A DNA stretch of 37,808 nt, from contig JAHJSH010000020.1 of assembly GCA_018830525.1 (NCBI GenBank), positions 24,001 through 61,808 on the forward strand, written 5' to 3'. Origin of the DNA: Nanobdellota archaeon (lineage in GTDB: Archaea; Nanobdellota; Nanobdellia; Pacearchaeales; GW2011-AR1). The notes under the pieces were generated by a model. It was not told the origin of the DNA. It made no database searches and saw only the letters and a list, made by a program, of their open reading frames with translations. A program made the translations under genes and the position numbers. Of the stretch, positions 16,352-23,652 are shown in pieces (positions within the stretch are counted from its first letter, which is position 1; each line of letters opens with the position of its first letter).

Positions 16352-16901
16352 TTGACATTTCCTCTAATTTTGATAAAATAAAGTCCGCTCGTTTAGATAT
16401 GGATTCTTTTACTGTTCTCGCCGAAAATACAGGAACTGGAATTGAGTTAAAGCCTTGTTTTATGTAGAATTTTTTTACTAGCGCGTAGATTTTTTGAGCT
16501 TCTTCCTCGTCGGATTCTATTCTTGTGTTTGTTTTTTTGAAGGGTAAATTCTCTAATTCAAATATAAAATCATATCTTTGTGAAAGGGTGGATTGGTCAG
16601 CAAAATATTCCGGGATTTTTCCACAGAGCGTTTCAGTATAAGCGTAACTGTCCATCAAACATCTATCCTGGAATACTAAACCTTCATAGGAATCTTCAAG
16701 TGTTTTTTGTAGGGTGTATATTAATTTTTGTCTTTTTTCCCATTCTTCTAAATTGATTTTTCTAGTTTTCCTTGAGTCTAAAACGATTGTTGGAATTTCA
16801 TGTCCGACCTGATAACCCCTATCCCTAAGACAATTTACTACCGAGGTTTTTCCAGAAGACGACCTTCCCAAAATAACCACCCTCTTTGCTTTTTCGTTCA
16901 T
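16344..16901 (-). CDS. AAA_28-like P-loop NTPase
   Basis: This 185-residue protein has a Walker A motif, VVILGRSSSGKTSVVNCL (residues 8-25), followed by GYQVGHEIPTIVLDSRK and LVFQDRCLMDSYAYTE, a layout shared with the AAA_28/NadR-like kinase group. The C-terminal part holds R-rich and helical segments ending in RADFILSKLEEM. It may be a small-molecule kinase or a nucleotide-binding regulator. Its ATG overlaps a TGA that closes the extended frame of the previous gene (ATGA), and its 3' end overlaps the CYTH gene. That arrangement supports tight co-translation through the operon. Confidence 0.8.
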   Translation of the reverse strand: MNEKAKRVVILGRSSSGKTSVVNCLRDRGYQVGHEIPTIVLDSRKTRKINLEEWEKRQKLIYTLQKTLEDSYEGLVFQDRCLMDSYAYTETLCGKIPEYFADQSTLSQRYDFIFELENLPFKKTNTRIESDEEEAQKIYALVKKFYIKQGFNSIPVPVFSARTVKESISKRADFILSKLEEMSND

Positions 16902-16984
16902 TTTAATTCTTTCCTTAACTTTTTAAGAAGTAATGAAGCATCTGCTTCATCAAGGCAACCTGCCAATCTTAAAGAGTAATAATC
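16898..16984 (-). other. In-frame continuation of the 98-aa ORF past its TGA
   Basis: Directly after the TGA at 16987-16985 the same frame reads DYYSLRLAGCLDEADASLLL and then KKLRKELK, 28 codons in all, ending in a TGA that overlaps the ATG of the AAA_28-like gene. This amphipathic, coding-like text fills the gap between the two genes exactly and copies the ATGA overlaps seen elsewhere in the operon. An 8-bp palindrome, ATGAAGCA-TC-TGCTTCAT, lies inside at 16933-16950. It could be a nonsense mutation, readthrough or an assembly error. Confidence 0.5.
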
Positions 16985-17281
16985 TCAGGGGTAGTATCTA
17001 TTCCCTTCTCGGTCAAAATTAATTAGCTTGGCCGTAACAAAATCAATAAAGGCGTTATAGGTCCCCCGATAAATACTGGAGTTCAGAGCGAGAAGATGCC
17101 TTCCATAAAATCCGGCATAATTGTCTGTTCCTAATTTGTTGTCCACTTGTCTGGCTAAATCTGGAATTTGATTCCATAAATCCTTTTGGGAAAAAATGTA
17201 ATCCTTAACTTCCCCGACAATTTCTCTTTCAAACTTTTTAACTCTCTTTTCTATGCTCCCCTTTTTATTTTCTTTTCCCAT
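16985..17281 (-). CDS. Unknown protein, first gene of the nucleotide operon (frame continues past TGA)
   Basis: I do not recognise this 98-residue protein. It has a lysine-rich N-terminus (about residues 1-25), then a helical stretch and an aromatic C-terminus, NFDREGNRYYP. The frame closes with TGA at 16987-16985 but stays open for 28 more codons (see 16898-16984) up to a TGA that overlaps the next ATG. The full gene may therefore be 127 codons with one internal TGA. A TATA-like stretch (CATTAAAAATAC on the minus strand, about 17303-17314) lies nearly 30 nt before the ATG, so this is the promoter-proximal gene of the operon. Confidence 0.6.
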   Translation of the reverse strand: MGKENKKGSIEKRVKKFEREIVGEVKDYIFSQKDLWNQIPDLARQVDNKLGTDNYAGFYGRHLLALNSSIYRGTYNAFIDFVTAKLINFDREGNRYYP

Positions 17282-17294
17282 ACTAGCTTATGGA

Positions 17295-17356
17295 GTTGTA
17301 TTTTTAATGACATTTACGGTACAAAATCTGTCCATGGTGTTGTATAAGTTTAAATA
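17295..17356. promoter_or_regulatory. Divergent promoter region with TTGTA/TACAA motifs
   Basis: The 96-bp gap between the nucleotide operon and the HTH-PLD gene holds GTTGTA at 17295-17300 and 17339-17344, and the inverse TACAA at 17320-17324. The first overlaps the region upstream of the leftward TATA-like box. The last lies just before the rightward TATA-like GTTTAAATAATT, which is about 25 nt before the ATG at 17378. Such a set could be an operator for the adjacent regulator. This is inferred from position and symmetry only. Confidence 0.35.
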
Positions 17357-17377
17357 ATTAAAAATCTTAGAATATTC

Positions 17378-18214
17378 ATGTTGAATGGCGAGATAGTGAA
17401 AAAAATTGAAGATTTTGTTTACGTAAAACCTCGGAGTATCCAAGAAATTTCTGAGTACCTAAAGAATAATTGGCGGACTGCCGACAGATATGTTGAAGAA
17501 ATTATTAAAGAATATGGAACACTTGATAAGAGAGTTTTTCGAGAAGGAACTCGAGGAGCATTAAAGATTGTTTATTGGGCAAGTGTTGAAAAGATTAGTA
17601 ATAGTGTTTTCCAGGAAGAACTTGAGCAGAGAATCTTTGAAGGGGAAAAACGAGACGACTTTGCCGCATTTGATATTTTTCAACATATTCCTGATAAGAA
17701 CAAGGAAGTTTGGATGAAAGTTGCTAAAGATGAAATTATCGCCGGGAGACTTAAGGAATTTAAGAAATTTTTGTTACAAGCAAAAAAACAGATTCTGTTC
17801 TTTTCTGGGAATCTTTCATTTATTAATTTTGATGATGGTGAGACAAATGTTTTTGATGTTCTTGAAGAATTGGTCCAAAAAGGGATTAATATCAAAGTTC
17901 TTTGTAGGGTGGATATTGTTGGAAAAGAAAATATAAGGAAGATGTTATCTCTAAATTTTAAATATGGAAAGGAATTAATTGAAATTCACCATCGTGAACA
18001 GCCACTTAGAGCAACCATAGTTGATGGAAAACTGATTAATCTTAAGGAAGTTAGAGTCCCGGGAGAACGGGGAGAACTTAAAAATAAAACAATAATAATT
18101 TATACCTTAAAAGATAAAGATTGGGGAGAATGGCTCTCGAAGATTTTTTGGAAAATGTTTTCGCAGACGATAGGGAGCAAAAAAAGGCTTGAGGAAATTG
18201 ATAAGTTAAGGTGA
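17378..18214 (+). CDS. Winged-helix regulator with PLD-like C-terminal domain (TrmB-like)
   Basis: This 278-residue protein begins with a winged helix (about residues 1-70; SIQEISEYLKNNWRTADRYVEEIIKEYG is the recognition region, here split by a linker). After a helical linker comes a PLD-like regulatory domain with the strand KQILFFSGNLSF, the segment INIKVLCRVD and EIHHREQPLRATIVDGKLI, similar to the effector domain of TrmB-type archaeal regulators. It probably senses a small ligand and controls transcription. It is transcribed divergently from the nucleotide operon, which is its likely target, and is followed 4 bp later by an 87-aa ORF. The TATA-like box 25 nt upstream supports a leaderless start. 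Confidence 0.8.
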   Translation: MLNGEIVKKIEDFVYVKPRSIQEISEYLKNNWRTADRYVEEIIKEYGTLDKRVFREGTRGALKIVYWASVEKISNSVFQEELEQRIFEGEKRDDFAAFDIFQHIPDKNKEVWMKVAKDEIIAGRLKEFKKFLLQAKKQILFFSGNLSFINFDDGETNVFDVLEELVQKGINIKVLCRVDIVGKENIRKMLSLNFKYGKELIEIHHREQPLRATIVDGKLINLKEVRVPGERGELKNKTIIIYTLKDKDWGEWLSKIFWKMFSQTIGSKKRLEEIDKLR

Positions 18215-18218
18215 TTTA

Positions 18219-18482
18219 ATGAATATTGATTTGCAAATACTGCTTGATAAAATGCTTGAAGAAAGTTTAGAGAAAAAAGGGATTGTCGCGATACAACCTG
18301 GGGAGTTTTGCGATTTGTTGATCAATGCGGATTCTTTTGAGATTTATGGTGTGAAGTTGAATCGAAAAGTTATGTTAAAAGATCGGACACTAGGATGTAC
18401 TTATCCAGGATATACCCACCTATTGAAATACTCTGGGAGAACTTTTTCATGTTCCACAAGTGTTGAAATTAGTGATGAGTAA
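18219..18482 (+). CDS. Unknown 87-aa protein
   Basis: No family is recognised. The protein has an N-terminal helix (LQILLDKMLEESLEKKG), then mostly beta-type segments with three cysteines, including GCTYPGYTHLL. It has no membrane segment. It starts 4 bp after the HTH-PLD stop, so the two are probably translated together, and it may be a partner of that regulator. Confidence 0.65.
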   Translation: MNIDLQILLDKMLEESLEKKGIVAIQPGEFCDLLINADSFEIYGVKLNRKVMLKDRTLGCTYPGYTHLLKYSGRTFSCSTSVEISDE

Positions 18483-18523
18483 ATAACGTAATATTCTTAT
18501 AGTGTGGGTTTTTGTTATTACTA

Positions 18524-20746
18524 ATGGCTAAGGAAAGGAATGCAACTTTAATTATCACAGAAAAGCCGGCAGCTGCGGCAAAGATAGCGGCTGCGCTTAG
18601 TGGGGCTACTGATGAGAAGATTACGAATAAAGACAAGGTTTCGTATTATGAATTTTATAAAGGTTCAAGAAAATATATTGTTGGTTGTGCGGTAGGTCAC
18701 CTTTTTGGAATTCAGCAAATTGCTAAACGAGGGCCATTTCCTAATTTTGATGTTGAATGGCAGCCGGCATATCAGAAAGGTGGCGGAGCTTTTACTAAAA
18801 AATATTTGATGGTTTTGAAGAAGTTGGCGAAAGAGTGTGATGAATTTATAGTGGCTACGGACTTTGATGTTGAGGGGGAAGTTATTGGGTGGAATGTTGT
18901 AAGATTTATTGCTAAGCAGAAAGATGCTAAGCGAATGAAATTTTCTTCATTGACAAAAGAGGCACTTGATGAAAGTTTTGAGAATCTTTTACCTACGCTG
19001 AATTGGGGTGCGGCGATTGCTGGAGAGACTCGACATTATATTGATTGGTTTTACGGAATTAATTTATCACGGGGTTTGATGAAAGCACTTTCATCTACCG
19101 GGACATTTAGAATTTTGTCTATTGGTAGGGTTCAGGGTCCGGCGTTGAAAATTGTTGCAGATAGGGAAAGAGAAATTGAGGCATTTGAATCGGAACCTTA
19201 TTGGCAAGTTTTTTTACAGGTCAAGGATAAAAAGAATCAGAAGATTGAAGTTAACCACCCGAAAGATATTTTTAAAGAAAGTGAACTTTTGAAATTTAGG
19301 CATTTGAAGGGGAAGAAAGGAGATGCAATTACGACAATAAAGAAAGAGGGGGTCGCGGTGCCGATTCCATTTGATTTGACAACATTACAAATTGAGGCTT
19401 ACAAGAATTGCGGTTATACCCCCACCCAAACATTGCAAGCGGCACAGAATCTTTATCTTGCCGGAGTTATTTCTTATCCAAGAACTTCAAGTCAAAAATA
19501 TCCGGCGGCGATTGGCTATGAAAAGATTTTGAAGCTTTTGAAAAAATATACTACTGTAGTGAAGTATGCAGTTAATAAAAAACCTAGTGAAGGAAAAAAG
19601 GAAGACCCGGCACATCCAGCGATTTATCCGACTGGAGAATCAAAGAAAATTGCAGAGAGAGATAAAAAGATTTATGATTTGATTGTTAAACGGTTTATTT
19701 CATGTTTCTGTGAACCGGCGAAAGTTGAGAATAAGAACATAAAGGTTATTGTTAATGGATTAAATTTTACTACTCGTGGTGTGCAAATTAAAGATAAAGG
19801 TTGGATGAATGTTTATCCGAGTTCGATTAAAGAATCTGAAGTTCCGACGATTGATGGGGAAGTTGATGTCTTGGAAATTCGGACGGAAGAAAAAGAGACT
19901 AAGCCTCCGAGAAGATATTCCGCGGCTTCGCTTGTTAAGGAATTGGAGAATCGAAATCTTGGGACAAAGGCTACTCGTGCGGCGATTGTTGAAACTCTTT
20001 ATTCTCGGGGTTATGCTCGAGAGAAAAGCATTGAGGTTACTGAACTAGGTCTCCGAATGGTGGAAACTTTAGAAAAATATGCTCCAATTATTTTGGATGA
20101 AGAATTGACCCGTAAGATGACCGAAGAATTGGAGGAGATTGAAGTTTCTAAAAAGGATCTTGAGAAGAAAGAAAAGAAAGTTTTGGATGAAGCTAAAACT
20201 ACTGTGATTAAGATTGCAGAAGATATGAGTAAAAATTTGGAAAAGATGGGCCAGAATCTCGCGGATGCTAATGCAGTCGTTTGGGAGCAAGAGAAAGAGG
20301 CAAATACTATGACTGAATGCCCAGTTTGCCATAAGGGGAACCTTAGAGTTATGTATGGGAAAAGATTTTCAAGATATTTTGTTTCGTGTGATAATTACCC
20401 GGAGTGTAAGACGATTTATTCGCTACCACCCAAGGGCATGATGAAACCTGCTAGGATGTCAAAGAAAGCTTCAGAAGAAGCCGGACTTGAGGAAGGTGCT
20501 TTAGAGATGTGTGAAGAATGTGGGTTCCCAAAGGTTGCTGCTTTCAAGAAAGGTGGTGCTCCTTGGAGGTTTTGTTTTAATCCTTCTTGTAAGACTAATG
20601 AGGAGTTGACGAAGAAGAAAGAAGATTTTAAGGCGAAGTTAGCAAGTGGGGAGATTGAAATTGATAAAGAAGGGAAGGTTATTGATCATGGTAAGGAAGA
20701 GAAGGGGGAAAAGAAGGTTGTGAAGAAAAAAGGGAAGAAGGAATAG
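18524..20746 (+). CDS. topA: DNA topoisomerase I (type IA)
   Basis: This 740-residue enzyme relaxes negatively supercoiled DNA by passing one strand through a transient break. The Toprim domain starts with LIITEKPAAAAKIA and includes ATDFDVEGEVIGW (acidic metal triad). The active-site Tyr is in GVISYPRTSS at about residue 318. The C-terminus has two cysteine modules, CPVCHKGN...CDNYPEC and CEECGFPK...CFNPSC, then a lysine-rich tail. An upstream TTG at 18512 is in frame, but the ATG at 18524 is the natural start because the conserved text begins within ten residues of it. There is no helicase domain, so it is not reverse gyrase. Confidence 0.96.
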   Translation: MAKERNATLIITEKPAAAAKIAAALSGATDEKITNKDKVSYYEFYKGSRKYIVGCAVGHLFGIQQIAKRGPFPNFDVEWQPAYQKGGGAFTKKYLMVLKKLAKECDEFIVATDFDVEGEVIGWNVVRFIAKQKDAKRMKFSSLTKEALDESFENLLPTLNWGAAIAGETRHYIDWFYGINLSRGLMKALSSTGTFRILSIGRVQGPALKIVADREREIEAFESEPYWQVFLQVKDKKNQKIEVNHPKDIFKESELLKFRHLKGKKGDAITTIKKEGVAVPIPFDLTTLQIEAYKNCGYTPTQTLQAAQNLYLAGVISYPRTSSQKYPAAIGYEKILKLLKKYTTVVKYAVNKKPSEGKKEDPAHPAIYPTGESKKIAERDKKIYDLIVKRFISCFCEPAKVENKNIKVIVNGLNFTTRGVQIKDKGWMNVYPSSIKESEVPTIDGEVDVLEIRTEEKETKPPRRYSAASLVKELENRNLGTKATRAAIVETLYSRGYAREKSIEVTELGLRMVETLEKYAPIILDEELTRKMTEELEEIEVSKKDLEKKEKKVLDEAKTTVIKIAEDMSKNLEKMGQNLADANAVVWEQEKEANTMTECPVCHKGNLRVMYGKRFSRYFVSCDNYPECKTIYSLPPKGMMKPARMSKKASEEAGLEEGALEMCEECGFPKVAAFKKGGAPWRFCFNPSCKTNEELTKKKEDFKAKLASGEIEIDKEGKVIDHGKEEKGEKKVVKKKGKKE

Positions 20747-20787
20747 AGTATAATAATTTTTAAAAAGAGCTCTAGTATTGTAATTTA

Positions 20788-21567
20788 ATGGTTGATAATT
20801 TGGTTGCAAAGCTCTCAGCTGTTGAGGCGCTTAATAGAAAGATTTCTCAGCAAGAGGGTATAATGGAAAGTGCAAAAAGAATATTATTTTCTGAAAAGGG
20901 TAATTTGCTACAGGAAGTTGCTTCTGCAAAAGAAATTATGTCCAGCGGGGCTCGATTAGATAGTAGAACTGAAGATTTTTGTTTTTATCATTTCGGGGCA
21001 GGATGGAAGGGGGCGGTTCCTTTGGTTGAAGAGTTTGTGAATGAGTTAGATAAGTATTCTGGGCAATTAATTTTAGAAAATTTTGTGGGTTCTAATTGGA
21101 CCAGTAGTAGAATTGGACCAGATAGTGCAGGAAGAGATAATAGAAGTATTATTTATGGAAGACTCTTAGAAAGTCCTTATGATATTGAGATGCCTTCAAG
21201 AGAACTAGTTGCAAATGCATCCACTTTGAAAAGATTTTATGAAACTGCTGGTTGGGAGGATTTTCGAAGAGATTCTATTAGATTAAATAATTTTTTTGAA
21301 ACTTTTTTGAAATTAAGAAATGATTATGTTAAACCTGAACGTGCCTTTAGCGGAATTAATTTTATTGGGGAAAGACCTGGTGGAATTTATATTGATATCA
21401 ATTCTCCTCCATCCCCACAAGAATCATATGGGGGGTCAAGAACTTATGACTCCGAACCACATGTTTCTTTAATTATTGGGAATAAGGCAGTTAAGCATTA
21501 TTTAGATGGACAAGATTTGAAAGTTACTACGAAAAGCGTTAGAGATGCTGGGACGCCGGTTATTTAA
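20788..21567 (+). CDS. Unknown 259-aa protein
   Basis: I do not recognise this protein. It starts with a helical region of about 50 residues (coiled-coil-like, VAKLSAVEALNRKISQQEG), followed by a soluble domain with GAGWKGAVPLVEEFVNELDKY and, near the end, PGGIYIDINSPPSP. There is no signal peptide or membrane segment. It follows topA after 41 bp on the same strand and overlaps the convergent radB gene by 4 bp. Confidence 0.7.
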   Translation: MVDNLVAKLSAVEALNRKISQQEGIMESAKRILFSEKGNLLQEVASAKEIMSSGARLDSRTEDFCFYHFGAGWKGAVPLVEEFVNELDKYSGQLILENFVGSNWTSSRIGPDSAGRDNRSIIYGRLLESPYDIEMPSRELVANASTLKRFYETAGWEDFRRDSIRLNNFFETFLKLRNDYVKPERAFSGINFIGERPGGIYIDINSPPSPQESYGGSRTYDSEPHVSLIIGNKAVKHYLDGQDLKVTTKSVRDAGTPVI

Positions 21568-22301
21568 AATAATCCTCTTTTCCTTATTCCAATATTAATA
21601 ATTTCAAAAGCTAATTCTTTAACTGGAAGACTTCGGTGTTTTCGCAGGACGAGTTTTCTTTTGCCTCGAAAGTTTTGTAGTTCGATTAAGCATTTGCTCC
21701 AGTATTTTAGGAGGTCGCCGCCGACCATAGAGACTTGTTTTTCTAGGTTTTGGTCTTCGGGATTCTGAGTAAATGTTGAATAGACTTGGTTTGTTACGAG
21801 GACGGGGATGTTTTGTTTTCTTGCGATTTCGTTTAGGGTTCGGAGTTGGTTTGCTAGATTTCTATTTATTGCGGAGATTTTTTCGTTGTCTTTTGCTGTA
21901 ATCGCATCGCCGAGTTCTAGTCGATAGAGCATTGCTATGGAGTCTATAATTATTAATGAAACGTCTCCTTTTTTTACATGATTTAGAAGTTTTTGGAAAG
22001 ATTCTTCTTGTTCTTCGAAGGAAGTCGGTTTTAGAAGGAGTATGTTTTGTAAATCTCTTTCGATTTCTTCTTTTGTTCCTTGATGAACTTGTCTGAATCT
22101 GTCTGAAGAAAATCCCCCCTCAGTATCCATAAAGATTACCTTGTTGCCTTTTCGCGCCTGGGATGTTGCGACCATTATACAGAAATTTGATTTGCCTGAA
22201 CCTCCCGGGCCATAGAATGTTGTTATTATGTCTGTTTCATAGCCTCCGAAAAGAAACTTGTTTAGGTCGAAACTCCCCGCGGAAATTTTTGGTTCTCTCA
22301 T
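21564..22301 (-). CDS. radB: RecA-family recombination mediator RadB
   Basis: This 245-residue RecA-fold ATPase is the archaeal RadA paralogue that helps load or steady RadA on ssDNA. It consists of the core domain only, without the helix-hairpin-helix N-terminus of RadA. Walker A is TFYGPGGSGKSNFC (about residues 27-40), then VIFMDTEGGF and Walker B SLIIIDSIAMLYRLEL. Loop regions LVTNQVYSTF and QVSMVGGDLLKYWSKCLIEL match RadB. A basic end with RGKRKLVLRKHRSLP follows. It is convergent with the unknown 259-aa gene. Identification is firm by length and motifs. Confidence 0.93.
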   Translation of the reverse strand: MREPKISAGSFDLNKFLFGGYETDIITTFYGPGGSGKSNFCIMVATSQARKGNKVIFMDTEGGFSSDRFRQVHQGTKEEIERDLQNILLLKPTSFEEQEESFQKLLNHVKKGDVSLIIIDSIAMLYRLELGDAITAKDNEKISAINRNLANQLRTLNEIARKQNIPVLVTNQVYSTFTQNPEDQNLEKQVSMVGGDLLKYWSKCLIELQNFRGKRKLVLRKHRSLPVKELAFEIINIGIRKRGLF

Positions 22302-22360
22302 TTGTGGGAGAGATTCTTGGGGGTTAAATATATTTATATAGTAAAAAAATATCTAGCTAT

Positions 22361-22639
22361 ATGGCAAAAGTCTCCGAGAGGAAGGAACTACTATGGAGAA
22401 TTTTAGTTTTTATAGTAAGTGGAATAATTCTAGGTGTTTGGAGAGCTTTTATTCAGATTCTTTTTGTTGTTAATTTTGTAATTGTTCTTTTTACAGGTAA
22501 GAGAAATAAGGAAATTGCAAATCTTTGCGAGATTTGGAACTCTGAAGCTTATAGGTTCATGAGATATTTAACTTTTGAAACAAATGAACGTCCTTTCCCT
22601 TTTACAAACCTGAAAACATTAGGCAAGTTTGAAAAATAA
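22361..22639 (+). CDS. DUF4389-like membrane protein
   Basis: This 92-residue protein has one long hydrophobic region (about residues 9-46) that probably forms one or two membrane helices, followed by VLFTGKRNKEIANLCEIW and AYRFMRYLTFETNERPFPF, the pattern of DUF4389 proteins, whose function is unknown. A TATA-like TATATTTATATAG precedes the ATG by about 25 nt. It stands alone between divergent and convergent neighbours. Confidence 0.75.
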   Translation: MAKVSERKELLWRILVFIVSGIILGVWRAFIQILFVVNFVIVLFTGKRNKEIANLCEIWNSEAYRFMRYLTFETNERPFPFTNLKTLGKFEK

Positions 22640-22679
22640 AAATTTATTGTCATAAAGATATTTTATAATTAGTTTAGGA

Positions 22680-22934
22680 TTATTTCAATTTCTTGAAATC
22701 TTCTACGGTTTTGTCTATCTCTTTTTCTAGAGTTGTGATGGCGCTTTTCAAAAGTTTCTTAGGATTATCTCCTTCGATATGGAGTATTGGATTCTTAGTT
22801 GGATGATCTCTTTTCCACGCAGCTAATTTTGCACCTTCTTTATTCAAATAGACTCTGAGAACTTCTGCGATAGTTAGGCTACCTATCTCAATATCTAATT
22901 CATTCTTTTCGTCTTTAAGAATTTTGATTTCCAT
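22680..22934 (-). CDS. rpoL: RNA polymerase subunit L (Rpo11)
   Basis: This 84-residue protein is the small archaeal polymerase subunit that pairs with RpoD in the assembly platform, like eukaryotic RPB11. The typical features are SLTIAEVLRVYLNKEGAKLAAWKRDHPTKNP and the C-terminal helix KLLKSAITTLEKEIDKTVEDF. A TATA-like CTTAAAAACC (minus strand, about 22955-22964) lies about 25 nt before the ATG, and the same CTTAAAAACC text recurs in the tandem repeats upstream (22974-23150). Confidence 0.95.
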   Translation of the reverse strand: MEIKILKDEKNELDIEIGSLTIAEVLRVYLNKEGAKLAAWKRDHPTKNPILHIEGDNPKKLLKSAITTLEKEIDKTVEDFKKLK

Positions 22935-22973
22935 ATATGTAAGGGAGAAAATTGGTTTTTAAGCCTTTTGGAG

Positions 22974-23150
22974 TCTTAAAAACCTGGTTTTTACCCAGTA
23001 GGTAGCTCTGGTGATCTAAGGCTTTTGATTGCTCTTAAAAACCTGGTTTTTACCCAGTAGGTATCTCTGGTGAGCTAAGGCTTTCGGGGGTTCTTAAAAA
23101 CCAAGGTTTTCACTCAGTAGGTAGCTCTGGTGAGCTAAGGCTTTCGGGTG
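22974..23150. repeat. Three 59-bp tandem repeats with internal dyads
   Basis: Units begin at 22974, 23033 and 23092, each starting TCTTAAAAACC, with an exact 59-bp period. A worn partial copy seems to precede them at about 22950-22973. Each unit has two dyads: AAAAACC/GGTTTT-type arms with a 1-2 nt centre, and TAGCTC-TGGT-GAGCTA, perfect in unit 3 and with one mismatch in units 1 and 2. In unit 3 the centre of the first dyad changes but the arms stay paired. The TTAAAAACC text resembles the rpoL TATA region. There are no spacers, so this is not CRISPR. It fills most of the gap 22935-23199. Confidence 0.85.
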
Positions 23151-23199
23151 CTCCCTCCGAGCCATGACCGATTTAGTTCACTTATGTAGGGAGTGAAAG

Positions 23200-23451
23200 T
23201 TATTTTTCTCTTTCATTTAAATTAGGATAATACTCTGATTCCCATTTTCCTTTTTCAAAATTAAGATATATTTGAACTTCTTCATTTGTATCTAATCTCC
23301 TTTCTATAACTGATTTACCATTTACGTAATGAACAACCCCAGGTTTATTATTATTATAATTATTTTGACAACTTTTTATTAATCCAATACTTGCAGCAGT
23401 CAAAACTACCCCTGTTCAAACAGCCCAAATTAATCCATCTTTTCTTGCCAT
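23200..23451 (-). pseudogene. Small membrane-anchored protein gene with an in-frame TGA
   Basis: From the ATG at 23451 the frame reads MARKDGLIWAV, a TGA at 23418-23416, then TGVVLTAASIGLIK and a polar tail, 83 codons in all. The pieces join into one natural N-terminal membrane segment, so the interruption looks secondary. Without the upstream part, translation would start at TTG 23403 and give 67 residues that lack a proper anchor. The tail (QNNYNNNKPG...FEKGKWESEYYPNLNE) matches no family I know. It may be a nonsense mutant, a readthrough gene or an assembly error. Confidence 0.5.
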
Positions 23452-23496
23452 AATTAATATAATTTAAAAGTATTCATAAATCTTTCTTTTTGTAAT

Positions 23497-23616
23497 CATT
23501 TAAAAGTAACATAAAATCCTAATGCCTCCGATGGGCTTCGTACAAAAGGCACTCATTATATAAGATGGGGCATCAGTGACCTCCCTAGAGGGTTGTTTAT
23601 GCTGGAGAGATTCTTG
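23497..23616 (+). ncRNA. Candidate small RNA (or mini-ORF) upstream of the beta-helix gene
   Basis: A TATA-like CATTTAAAAG (23497-23506) is followed about 20 nt later by a stretch richer in GC than its surroundings and without a real gene. It can pair TGCCT with AGGCA (23523-23551) and GCAT with ATGC around an inner ACCTC/GAGG stem (about 23574-23605). A 13-codon ORF starts at the ATG at 23522. It may be a small RNA, a leader or neither. No known family was recognised. Confidence 0.25.
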
Positions 23617-23621
23617 GAAAG

Positions 23622-23636
23622 ACTTATATATATTTA
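23622..23636 (+). promoter_or_regulatory. TATA box of the beta-helix surface protein
   Basis: CTTATATATATTTAA lies about 25 nt before the ATG at 23653. It is one of the strongest TATA matches in the window and supports a leaderless transcript for the surface protein. Confidence 0.6.
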
Positions 23637-23652
23637 ACCGATTACCTTTAAG

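Noticed and set aside
18524-20746. Reverse gyrase
   Set aside because: The protein has only the type IA topoisomerase part and zinc modules; no helicase domain is present.
22974-23150. Possible CRISPR array in the tandem repeats
   Set aside because: The 59-bp units abut directly with no unique spacers, and no cas genes are in the window.
23497-23616. tRNA gene in the region before the beta-helix protein
   Set aside because: No cloverleaf, no GGTTCGA-type T-loop and no 7-bp acceptor stem could be found. Only short hairpins fit.
22935-23652. Replication origin at the repeats
   Set aside because: No orc1/cdc6 gene or ORB-like site is visible nearby. The repeats alone do not support an origin.
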